Positions 1-5,375 are shown, counted from the stretch's first letter. The stretch is 7,328 nucleotides of DNA from Cyanobacteria bacterium Co-bin13 (GCA_014534385.1 JACVRP010000183.1:1-7328), one strand, 5' to 3'. Notes: generated by a model not told the origin, from the letters alone. Numbers and translations: made by a program.

Positions 1-567
1 ACGGCCCGCCAAGTGGTGCTGAGCGAAGAAGAAGAGCTCATCATCAAGCCCCTAGGGCTGCTGACGCGCAAACCCATCATCTATGCAGCCAACGTCTCGG
101 AAGACGACCTCGCTAGCGGCAATGACTGGGTGGAGCAGGTGAGGGGCGTCGCGTCTCAAGAAGAGGCTGAGGTCGTTGTTGTTTCGGCTCAGGTGGAGTC
201 TGAGCTGGTGGATCTCTCCGAGGAGGAGCGGACGGACTTTTTGGCGGCGCTGGGAGAGGAGGAGGGCGGCCTGCAGTCGCTGATCCAGGCGACCTATGAA
301 CTGCTAGGGCTGCGGACCTACTTTACCACCGGCCCTAAGGAGACCCGAGCCTGGACGATTCAGGCGGGAATGCTGGCTCCTCAGGCGGCAGGCGTGATTC
401 ACACTGATTTTGAGCGGGGCTTTATTCGGGCCGAAACGGTGGCCTATGGCGACCTGGTGTCGTCAGGATCGATGGGGGCAGCCAAGGAGAAGGGTCTAGT
501 TCGCAGTGAAGGTAAGGAGTATGTGGTGCAGGAAGGGGATGTTTTACTCTTCCGGTTTAATGTTTAA
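1..567 (+). CDS. ychF: YchF/OLA1-family redox-regulated ATPase, C-terminal half (5' truncated by the window)
   Basis: The reading frame is open from base 1 and stops with TAA at 565-567, leaving 188 residues. YchF proteins are usually about 360 residues, so roughly the N-terminal half (P-loop and most of the G domain) lies outside the window. Numbering from base 1, residues 31-34 read NVSE. This is the N-x-x-E version of the G4 motif, which in this family replaces NKxD and favours ATP over GTP. SAQVESEL further on matches the G5 region. The last 85 or so residues are the TGS domain, with the family-typical stretch TYFTTGPKETRAW followed by HTDFERGF and ending in VLLFRFNV. YchF is a cytosolic ribosome-associated P-loop ATPase linked to translation and oxidative-stress responses (family knowledge). 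A GTG at base 13 is internal to the protein and is not the start. The next gene begins 76 bp downstream on the same strand. Confidence 0.95.
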   Translation, partial: TARQVVLSEEEELIIKPLGLLTRKPIIYAANVSEDDLASGNDWVEQVRGVASQEEAEVVVVSAQVESELVDLSEEERTDFLAALGEEEGGLQSLIQATYELLGLRTYFTTGPKETRAWTIQAGMLAPQAAGVIHTDFERGFIRAETVAYGDLVSSGSMGAAKEKGLVRSEGKEYVVQEGDVLLFRFNV

Positions 568-580
568 GCTCACAAGTTTT

Positions 581-610
581 TTGTCAAAGGACTGGCCTGT
601 CGCTGAGAAT
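581..610 (+). promoter_or_regulatory. Candidate promoter for the SGNH hydrolase gene
   Basis: TTGTCA (581-586, 5 of 6 matches to the -35 consensus) is followed 18 bp later by GAGAAT (605-610, 4 of 6 matches to the -10). This would give a leader of about 27 bases before the GTG at 644. It lies in the only gap between ychF and the hydrolase gene. The -10 is mediocre, so this is a suggestion only. Confidence 0.3.
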
Positions 611-643
611 CTATCTAGAATTTGAGCCATCCCTGTTAATGTA

Positions 644-1588
644 GTGGCCCAGCAGACGAACGTCAGTTTGCCGGTGGACCATCTCGGGAAACGTCCTGTA
701 ATCCCTTCTGCTAGGACCGTGGCAGTGCCCTTTCGAGAAAAGCTCCAGCTTCCTTCGCTGATTCAGAGCCTGCAGCAAGTGCCGCCGTGGGCTTTGCTTT
801 CTCTGGCCATGAATGGTTTGCTGTTTATTACTGTGCTGGTGGTGCTGCGTCAGGTGGCCGTGCTGTCGAACCCACGAGCGCCCATGCTCCCCCAGGCTAA
901 TGCGTTTGCTGCTGCTGAAGCGGCGGCATCACCTGCGGCCAGCTTGGGGGACCGCCACTACCTGGATTACCAGCAGTGGGTGGCGTTGCTGGAGCAGGAG
1001 GCAGCTGCGATCGCAGCCCGCAACGATCCCCGGCAGACTGTTTTACTGGGTGACTCACTCACCCTCTGGTTTCCCCAGGAGCTGCTGCCGGGTCGTAGAA
1101 CCTGGATTAACCAGGCGATCTCGGGAGACAACTCAGATGGCCTGCGGCAGCGCCTCTATATTCTGGATCAGACCAACCCTGAGACAGTCTTTGTCATGAT
1201 CGGCATCAACGACCTGATCTGGGGTAAGCCGGAGGCGCAGCTGATAGACAATACCCGCGCCATTGTTCGCTACCTGCGCGATACTCACCCCGACACCCAA
1301 ATTGTCGTACAGTCGCTCCTGCCCCACGGAAATGAAAGTGCCACTTGGGAAGGCCGAGACCGATTGCTAGCGCTGCCCAATGAGCGGATTCGGGCTGTCA
1401 ATACTGAGCTCAGGCAGATTGCCGACGACAATGGGGCCTATTACCTCGATCTCTACCCGCTCTTTGCCAACGGCGAAGGCAGTCTCCGTGCTGATCTCAC
1501 AACCGATGGGCTACACCTCAACTGGCAGGGTTACATAGTGTGGCGAACTGCGATCGCACTGCTGAATGAGACGGATTTTGGGAAGTAG
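644..1588 (+). CDS. Membrane-anchored SGNH/GDSL-family hydrolase
   Basis: A 314-residue protein. Block I is GDSL at 136-139 (nucleophile Ser138). Gly161 in SGDN fits block II, GIND at 187-190 supplies the block III Asn189, and DGLH at 288-291 supplies the Asp288/His291 of block V. All residues expected of an active SGNH esterase or acyl-hydrolase are therefore present. Residues about 48-74 form one hydrophobic segment after a basic 47-residue N-terminus, followed by an Ala-rich linker (about 85-100). It is probably a single-pass protein with the hydrolase domain on the periplasmic or lumenal side (inference). The substrate cannot be told from sequence; candidates are O-acetyl groups on glycans, lipids or thioesters. 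The start is GTG 644, because an in-frame TGA at 623-625 blocks anything further upstream. No convincing Shine-Dalgarno is visible, so a start at Met56 (base 809) is possible but would cut into the membrane segment. Its 3' end faces desC. Confidence 0.85.
   Translation: MAQQTNVSLPVDHLGKRPVIPSARTVAVPFREKLQLPSLIQSLQQVPPWALLSLAMNGLLFITVLVVLRQVAVLSNPRAPMLPQANAFAAAEAAASPAASLGDRHYLDYQQWVALLEQEAAAIAARNDPRQTVLLGDSLTLWFPQELLPGRRTWINQAISGDNSDGLRQRLYILDQTNPETVFVMIGINDLIWGKPEAQLIDNTRAIVRYLRDTHPDTQIVVQSLLPHGNESATWEGRDRLLALPNERIRAVNTELRQIADDNGAYYLDLYPLFANGEGSLRADLTTDGLHLNWQGYIVWRTAIALLNETDFGK
1007..1014. repeat. HIP1 octamer GCGATCGC (one of six in the window)
   Basis: Perfect GCGATCGC copies lie at 1007-1014, 1550-1557, 3001-3008, 4326-4333, 4906-4913 and 5234-5241. 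Random expectation is about one per 65 kb. HIP1 is a known cyanobacterial over-represented palindrome, so this is the best taxonomic marker in the window. All six copies lie inside reading frames. Confidence 0.95.
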
Positions 1589-1591
1589 GGA

Positions 1592-1615
1592 AGATGCAGA
1601 GATGCGGAGACGCAG
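1592..1615 (+). repeat. Three tandem degenerate 8-bp repeats (AGAYGCRG)
   Basis: AGATGCAG (1592-1599), AGATGCGG (1600-1607) and AGACGCAG (1608-1615) follow each other with no spacer, starting 4 bp after the hydrolase stop codon. Similar short purine-rich tandem repeats are common between genes in cyanobacteria. They also form the left arm of the larger inverted repeat described for this spacer. Confidence 0.7.
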
Positions 1616-1687
1616 GGAGATTTTCATTACCGCCCCTTATTTCCCTCAACTCCCCCATCTCCCCTACCTCCCCCCGCGTCTTCTGCA
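1595..1687. terminator. Imperfect inverted repeat between convergent genes, possible bidirectional terminator
   Basis: TGCAGA (1595-1600) and AGACGC (1608-1613) on the left match GCGTCT (1676-1681) and TCTGCA (1682-1687) on the right in the correct nested order, with a 7-base bulge on the left. The material between is purine-rich, then T-rich, then strongly pyrimidine-rich (CCCC-rich from 1640). The right arm ends one base before the desC stop codon. Position between two convergent genes suggests transcription termination from both sides, but the loop is long (about 62 bases) and there is no clean U-tract. It could equally be a remnant of a dispersed cyanobacterial repeat. Confidence 0.35.
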
Positions 1688-2548
1688 CTACAGCTTAGCC
1701 AGTGCTTCCGCTGGAGGGCGGTTAACTCGCCTAGCCAGGCCCAGGGTTTCTAGAACTTGAATCGCCCACCAGGTAACGTCAATCTGCCACCATTTCCAGC
1801 CAGCTGGAGCCACGTTGGGGTAGGCATGGTGGTGGTTATGCCAGCCTTCACCATAGGTCACCAGGGCAGTCCAAAATAAATTGCGCGAACCGTCTTTGTT
1901 ATCAAAGGGACGTTCGCCAAACATGTGCGTGGCCGAGTTGATCAGCCAGGTGGAGTGCCAAAGCAGAACTGCCCGCAAAAACAGACCGTAGATCACAAAA
2001 GACCAGCCACCCAGCGCATACAGCACCAACGCCAGAGGAATTTGCAGCATCAGGAAATGCTTATCTAACCACGTGTAGTAAGCATCTTTGGCCAGATCAG
2101 GGGCATTTTTGCGGTAGATCTCGGGGATATAGAACTTCCTGCGAGGATACATAATCCACAGCATATGGCTCCACCAAAAGCCCCGGCTGGCCGCATAGGG
2201 GTCTTTGTCGGGGTCTTCTGTGTAGAGGTGGTGCTGCCGGTGGCTGCTCACCCAGAAGATAGGTCCACCTTGAATGGCTAGTGCCCCTAAGGTAGCCACC
2301 CCATACTCCAGCCATTTGGGCACTTGCAGACTTCGGTGAGTAAGCAAGCGATGGTAGCCTAAACAGATGCCAATACTGCCAAATAGCCAGTGGAGGACAA
2401 TGGTTAGACCAAGGGCTTTCCAGGAGAAGAACCAGGGGGCCAACAGAGCAATCCCATGAAAAGTCGCGAAAAAGGCAACATTCACCCAGTTGAGGGCCAA
2501 TTTCTCCTCGGGTAACGCCTGAGGTCGGTTTGGTAGTGTAGAAGTCAT
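1688..2548 (-). CDS. desC: Acyl-lipid delta-9 fatty acid desaturase (stearoyl-type, DesC family)
   Basis: A 286-residue integral-membrane di-iron desaturase, the usual length for cyanobacterial DesC. It introduces the first (delta-9) double bond into acyl chains of membrane lipids using ferredoxin electrons and O2 (family knowledge). All three His boxes are present: HRLLTH (66-71), HRQHH (103-107) and HNHHH (237-241, in GEGWHNHHH). Hydrophobic helices flank them (about 22-60, 84-99, 165-195). I start it at ATG 2548 because AGAAGGAA lies 5 bases upstream on the minus strand as a strong ribosome-binding site. The frame stays open to a GTG at 2632, but those extra 28 residues are polar, Ser-rich and unlike the family. 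Whether it is the sn-1 (DesC1) or sn-2 (DesC2) type cannot be decided here. It is transcribed divergently from a TetR-type regulator with paired palindromes between them, which suggests it is the regulator's target. Confidence 0.93.
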   Translation of the reverse strand: MTSTLPNRPQALPEEKLALNWVNVAFFATFHGIALLAPWFFSWKALGLTIVLHWLFGSIGICLGYHRLLTHRSLQVPKWLEYGVATLGALAIQGGPIFWVSSHRQHHLYTEDPDKDPYAASRGFWWSHMLWIMYPRRKFYIPEIYRKNAPDLAKDAYYTWLDKHFLMLQIPLALVLYALGGWSFVIYGLFLRAVLLWHSTWLINSATHMFGERPFDNKDGSRNLFWTALVTYGEGWHNHHHAYPNVAPAGWKWWQIDVTWWAIQVLETLGLARRVNRPPAEALAKL

Positions 2549-2620
2549 AAAATTTCCTTCTTGCTTAGCCTCGCATCCAGAGCTGCTGCCCGACATGGGC
2601 TTGAGAGTAGCCAAGAGAGA

Positions 2621-2637
2621 TGCAAGTGCCACTTACA
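2621..2637. promoter_or_regulatory. Operator-like palindrome, copy 1 (desC side)
   Basis: TGCAAGTGCCACTTACA is a 7-3-7 inverted repeat with one mismatch (right arm ACTTACA where ACTTGCA would be perfect). It shares its whole left arm, spacer length and 6 of 7 right-arm bases with the perfect copy at 2667-2683. The size and symmetry fit a TetR-family dimer site. It lies in the desC 5' leader/promoter region, 73 bp upstream of the desC ATG. Binding by the adjacent regulator is inference. Confidence 0.65.
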
Positions 2638-2642
2638 ACTCA

Positions 2643-2671
2643 ACGGTAACACTGGCTCTATTAAACTGCAA
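2643..2671 (-). promoter_or_regulatory. Weak candidate promoter for desC
   Basis: On the minus strand TTGCAG (2671-2666) is followed after exactly 17 bp by TACCGT (2648-2643). The -35 matches 4 of 6 positions and the -10 only 3 of 6. The -35 overlaps the perfect palindrome at 2667-2683, so a bound regulator would block it. On the plus strand TATTAA (2659-2664) is a possible -10 for the regulator gene, but I see no good -35 for it. Confidence 0.25.
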
Positions 2672-2683
2672 GTAGAACTTGCA
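2667..2683. promoter_or_regulatory. Operator-like perfect palindrome, copy 2 (regulator side)
   Basis: TGCAAGTAGAACTTGCA has perfect 7-bp arms around a 3-bp spacer. It ends 6 bp before the ATG of the TetR-type gene (2690), over the ribosome-binding region. Occupancy should affect that gene's own transcription or elongation. The centre-to-centre distance to copy 1 is 46 bp. Two matching palindromes in one 141-bp divergent spacer are unlikely by chance. Confidence 0.75.
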
Positions 2684-2689
2684 TAAGAA

Positions 2690-3940
2690 ATGCCTAACAA
2701 CCGCAAAACTGCCCGCCAACGCCTGATTCAAGCAGCGCTCCAGCTTTTTGCTCAGCAGGGTGTCACCGAAACCACCACCCGCCAGATTGCAGATGTCGCC
2801 GAGGTCAATGAAGTTACGCTGTTTCGACATTTCGGAAGCAAGCACGGCTTGCTTTTGGCTGTGCTCGAAGAAGCCGAAGTTTTTGTTGAAATGGGCGATG
2901 TCCTGCGGCAGCAGGCCAGCCAAATCCAAGGCTTTGTGCCTGCCCTACAGGCCTATGTTGAGGGGCATTTGGGAGCCTTGGAGCAGTTGCCGGGGTTTGT
3001 GCGATCGCTCATAGGCGAAGCCGGGCAGTACCCCATTGAGAACCGAGAGGCCATTGGTCGAGGGCTGGGCCAAATTCAGCGTTACACGGAGGAGTATCTC
3101 AGCAACATCATCGCCCGAGAGCAAATTCAGGCCCAGCTCTCACCCACTCAACTGGCCAGTCTGATCAATGTTCTGCTGTTGGGATATGCCGTACTGGAAT
3201 TTACCACCGAGTTTCATGGCCTCTGGCCCAATCAGGAAGCCTTTATCGCAGATATGGTGGCTTTGTTTCGCCTCACGGAAGCTGTTAGCGAACCTGAACC
3301 TTCTGGCCCTGATAGCTCAAGCCCGAATCATAGGACAACCGGACAAGAGGAAATTCAGGATTTACCCGCCTCGTTAGTCCGCACGATTCTGCAAAAAGCA
3401 CGCAGTAGCGGCCCTCAGGTCTACGCACTGGCCTATATCTTGTTTGGAGCCGGCATTAGCGCCACGGAGATTGCAGGTCTACGCCGATCCCACTCTATTG
3501 TCGATGAGCAGCAGCACGTCTTGCAGGTCAGTGGCTCTGCCAGTCGGCAGGTACCCTTAAACCAGTGGATCATGGGACATCGCTACGGGTCATACACTAA
3601 AAATCCGCTGACCCAGTGGCTAAGAACGCGCAAAGATAGCCAATCAGCTTTGTTTGTCGATGGGTCCGGCAATCCGTTGTCGGTGGCCGAAATTCGCCAG
3701 CTCTGGCAGGAGATTACCGCCGAGGTAATAACCCCTGCAGGTCATGCCCCCACAATTGAGCAGGCTCAGCAAACCTGGCGGGTGGAAATGTTGATGAGAG
3801 GCCTGGCCTTGGAAGATCTAAGCATCTTGAGCGGGTGCGGACCTGAACGGCTGCAGCCCTACCTGCGCCGAGCCAGGGAAAAAGTTGCGCTGGAGCAGGC
3901 CCTTCGCCTTGATCAGCGACCCGGCAAGCTAGAAGCATGA
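2690..3940 (+). CDS. TetR-family regulator fused to a degenerate tyrosine-recombinase-like C-terminal domain
   Basis: 416 residues, about twice the normal TetR length (about 200). Residues 7-53 are a TetR N-terminal domain, with the HTH at about 28-47 (RQIADVAEVNEVTLFRHF). Residues about 55-196 are a helical ligand/dimerisation region. A Pro/Ser/acidic linker (about 197-222) follows. Residues about 226-400 resemble the XerC/D catalytic domain: YALAYILFGAGISATEIAGL matches the LLYATGLRVSELxGL region, VPL follows the beta-hairpin, LFVDGSGNPLS matches the LFxxRxGxxLS region, and MRGLALEDLSILSGCG matches EAGADLRVIQELLGH. In my hand alignment the catalytic Arg-I is Ser257, HxxR is Glu357/Gln360 and the second His is Cys383. 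Only Tyr391 lies near the nucleophile position, one residue off. It should therefore not recombine DNA; a dimerisation or DNA-binding role is inference. The frame is continuous, so it is a true fusion unless the sequence is wrong. Start ATG 2690 has only a weak Shine-Dalgarno (TAAGAA). It is divergent from desC, its likely target. Confidence 0.85.
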   Translation: MPNNRKTARQRLIQAALQLFAQQGVTETTTRQIADVAEVNEVTLFRHFGSKHGLLLAVLEEAEVFVEMGDVLRQQASQIQGFVPALQAYVEGHLGALEQLPGFVRSLIGEAGQYPIENREAIGRGLGQIQRYTEEYLSNIIAREQIQAQLSPTQLASLINVLLLGYAVLEFTTEFHGLWPNQEAFIADMVALFRLTEAVSEPEPSGPDSSSPNHRTTGQEEIQDLPASLVRTILQKARSSGPQVYALAYILFGAGISATEIAGLRRSHSIVDEQQHVLQVSGSASRQVPLNQWIMGHRYGSYTKNPLTQWLRTRKDSQSALFVDGSGNPLSVAEIRQLWQEITAEVITPAGHAPTIEQAQQTWRVEMLMRGLALEDLSILSGCGPERLQPYLRRAREKVALEQALRLDQRPGKLEA

Positions 3941-4241
3941 GCACATGCGGTGGCTGTTGAGCTGCTTGCACACAGGTTTTGAGACTAGTGCTGCGTCGCT
4001 TGATAACCAGGGGGTCTCCCGAAAACAGGAGGGCCTGCACACTCCTACAAGAACCCAATGAACCAGCGCAGCAATGCCGATGCTGGGGGATTTCTAGCGG
4101 GGGAGGTTTGGAGGGCGCGCCCGCTCTCCAAAGGGGGTTTGGGGGCCTGCCCCCAAGCATCAATCCCCGCAATGATGGAAGCGCAGCAACGCCACCGCTG
4201 CACAACGTTTCTCCAACCCTCAATAAGAGCGTGACAGAGTA
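3941..4241. other. 301-bp gene-free spacer between convergent genes
   Basis: The regulator gene ends at 3940 and the minus-strand gene ends at 4242, so both transcripts point into this spacer. A short plus-strand frame (3979-4245, 88 residues) is open but has low-complexity, Arg/Pro/Gly-rich content with no recognisable motif or ribosome-binding site. I do not call it a gene. The only structured part is the palindromic element at 4079-4170; the rest shows nothing I can name. Confidence 0.6.
4079..4170. repeat. Compound palindromic, G-run-rich element with two strong hairpins
   Basis: Hairpin 1 spans 4107-4132: arms TTTGGAG/CTCCAAA extended inward by one G-U and three G-C pairs (11 bp, 4-base loop). 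Hairpin 2 spans 4139-4156: arms TTGGGGG/CCCCCAA with a CCTG loop. Flanking arms GCGGGG (4097-4102) and CCCCGC (4165-4170) can close both into a three-stem structure. Alternative pairings also exist: GGGGATT (4086-4092) with AATCCCC (4162-4168), or GATGCT (4079-4084) with AGCATC (4156-4161). Five G-runs of three or more lie at 4085-4145. Its place between convergent genes fits a REP-like dispersed repeat or a two-way terminator. No U-tract follows either hairpin. Confidence 0.6.
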
Positions 4242-4625
4242 CTAGGCTATGTCCAACTCATGGGTGCCCGGATCAGGGCGCTGGTAGATCGCTTTGATAG
4301 ATTTTGGAACTTTGCCAGAGAGAATGCGATCGCCCGTTTCTGCAATTTTCAGGGCTTCACAGCCAGGCGGTGCCGGAAAGACACAGGCCAGCTTGGCAGC
4401 CAGCGTGGGAGGCGCTTCAAACAGCACGCTGGTAAAAGAGCCATCATCATGGCGGCCCATCAGCCGAGCTTGCTGCTCAAACAGCCGCAGCGCCACCACC
4501 GGATACACCTGTTGGGGAATTCCGAGTAGGGCCCAGCCTTTGCTGTCTTTGGCGCGCCGAAAGCGAATGGTAGACCAGGCAAGGGGAGTTGCACCCGAAA
4601 TAGGAGCAGTTGCCAGAGTAGACAT
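4242..4625 (-). CDS. Conserved-looking hypothetical protein, 127 residues
   Basis: I do not recognise a family. The protein begins MSTLATAPISGATPL. It then has a basic region (IRFRRAKDSKG), an aliphatic stretch (GWALLGIPQQVYPVVALRLFEQQARLMG, about 30-57), a central acidic turn (RHDDGSF), and a mixed C-terminus rich in Lys and Pro. There is no signal peptide, and no membrane helix long enough to trust. It is probably a soluble cytosolic protein. I prefer this strand over the two overlapping plus-strand frames for two reasons. A near-consensus promoter (4671-4699) sits about 39 bases upstream of its ATG with nothing else to serve on that strand. Its composition also looks like a folded protein, while the opposite frames are Arg/Ser/Gly-rich. 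The Shine-Dalgarno is weak (GAGA about 10 bases upstream). It contains one HIP1 site and is divergent from the kinase-like gene. Confidence 0.65.
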   Translation of the reverse strand: MSTLATAPISGATPLAWSTIRFRRAKDSKGWALLGIPQQVYPVVALRLFEQQARLMGRHDDGSFTSVLFEAPPTLAAKLACVFPAPPGCEALKIAETGDRILSGKVPKSIKAIYQRPDPGTHELDIA

Positions 4626-4670
4626 AAGCAGGATCTCAGAACGCAGGCTGACGAAGTCTCAAGTGATCCC

Positions 4671-4694
4671 AGTATAGATCATTTGTACTATACT
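4671..4694. repeat. Inverted repeat AGTATAG-N10-CTATACT in the divergent promoter region
   Basis: Perfect 7-bp arms (4671-4677 and 4688-4694) with a 10-bp spacer. The left arm contains the minus-strand -10 (TATACT). The right arm presents TATACT on the plus strand (4689-4694), about 40 bases before the kinase-like gene's ATG, so it may be that gene's -10, although I find no good -35 there. A dimeric regulator bound here would cover both start regions. The symmetry may also simply come from two facing -10 boxes. Confidence 0.5.
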
Positions 4695-4699
4695 GTCAG
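4671..4699 (-). promoter_or_regulatory. Near-consensus sigma70-type promoter for the 127-residue hypothetical gene
   Basis: On the minus strand CTGACA (4699-4694, 5 of 6) is followed by a 17-bp spacer and TATACT (4676-4671, 5 of 6). Transcription would start near 4664, giving a leader of about 39 bases to the ATG at 4625. This is the best promoter match in the window. Confidence 0.65.
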
Positions 4700-4733
4700 C
4701 CCCTCGCTTTCCTGTCGTCAATGGTCATAGGCT

Positions 4734-5297
4734 ATGCATCTTCCCCTTCAAAAAGGCCCCTGGCGTATCTCTATCGTTGGCTGCTCTGGTGTTGGCAAGA
4801 CCACCCTGGCCCGACATCTGGCTGCGCAGCTGCAAATTCCCCACATTGAAATGGATGGTCTGTTTTGGGGCCGCCACTGGCAGGCAGCGCAGACGGAAGA
4901 ATTTCGCGATCGCATCGGCGGCGCTGTCGCCCAGCCAGAATGGGTGATCGACGGCAATTACCGCCAAGCTAGAGATCTGGTCTGGCAGCGGGCCACCCTG
5001 ATTCTCTGGCTAGACTATCCCCGCTGGCGGGTAATGCAGCAAATTATCTGGCGTACCTGTCGGCGAGTGGTATTTGCCCAGCCGCTTTGGAACGACAACC
5101 GGGAAAGCTGGCGTCAGGCTTTTTTTAGCCGCGACTCCATGATTTACTACGCCTGGCATACGCACCCCAAACGGCGGGAGGAATACGACTGGCTCTTCAG
5201 TCTGAGCGAGTTTGAGGGGCGGGTGGTGCGGCTGCGATCGCATCTAGAAACCCAGAACTTTCTAAACAGTCTGCCCCTGTCTTCAAAAGCGTCTTAG
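4734..5297 (+). CDS. P-loop NTPase, adenylate-kinase/DNA-topology-modulation (FlaR-like) protein
   Basis: 187 residues. The Walker A motif GCSGVGKTT is at 16-24, right after the first strand (RISIVG). EMDGLFWG (39-46) and the nucleotide-monophosphate-side motif IDGNYR (72-77) are typical of the adenylate-kinase-like proteins annotated as topology modulation protein. LILWLDYP (89-96) fits the core strand with an Asp, and Arg-rich WRTCRR (106-111) and HPKRREE (144-150) could form the lid. Such proteins probably phosphorylate a small nucleotide or similar substrate. The name comes from a supercoiling phenotype in Bacillus, and the true substrate is unclear (family knowledge). The start is fixed at ATG 4734 by an in-frame TAG at 4728-4730; the ribosome-binding site is poor. 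It is soluble, of normal length for the family and carries two HIP1 sites. It sits 78 bp before glgA on the same strand, but no functional link is evident. Confidence 0.85.
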   Translation: MHLPLQKGPWRISIVGCSGVGKTTLARHLAAQLQIPHIEMDGLFWGRHWQAAQTEEFRDRIGGAVAQPEWVIDGNYRQARDLVWQRATLILWLDYPRWRVMQQIIWRTCRRVVFAQPLWNDNRESWRQAFFSRDSMIYYAWHTHPKRREEYDWLFSLSEFEGRVVRLRSHLETQNFLNSLPLSSKAS

Positions 5298-5375
5298 CAC
5301 CTCGCCTACTAGGCATAAACTCCCTCCCCCCGTAGACTTAGGGAAAGGTGAAAACAAACTAACACCGGGGAAATC

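Noticed and set aside
2319..2328. Third copy of the TGCAAGTGCC operator half-site on the minus strand within desC
   Set aside because: Only one half is present; the opposite arm does not match, so it is probably a chance coding-sequence match.
2549..2632. N-terminal extension of the desaturase starting at GTG 2632
   Set aside because: The 28 extra residues are polar and Ser-rich, unlike known DesC proteins. AGAAGGAA is well placed for the ATG at 2548, and the extension would run coding sequence through the palindrome at 2621-2637.
3365..3940. A real integrase gene or mobile-element remnant
   Set aside because: The recombinase-like part is in frame with TetR, lacks the catalytic residues, and has no attachment repeats, tRNA or phage genes nearby. 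A domain fusion explains it better than a recent insertion.
3714..4223. Minus-strand open frame of 169 residues overlapping the regulator's 3' end
   Set aside because: Low-complexity Pro/Gly/Arg/Ser content created by the antisense of a GC-rich gene and the palindromic spacer; no motif.
3979..4245. Plus-strand open frame of 88 residues in the regulator/unknown-gene spacer
   Set aside because: No ribosome-binding site or recognisable domain, composition biased by the GC-rich palindromes, and it runs through both strong hairpins.
4294..4677. Plus-strand frame antisense to the 127-residue gene
   Set aside because: Arg/Ser/Gly-rich, no motif, and it would run through the minus-strand promoter. 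The minus-strand frame has the better promoter and composition.
5304..5314. Small palindrome GCCTACTAGGC after the kinase-like gene
   Set aside because: Arms of only 5 bp and no U-tract or second copy; too weak to call a terminator or operator.
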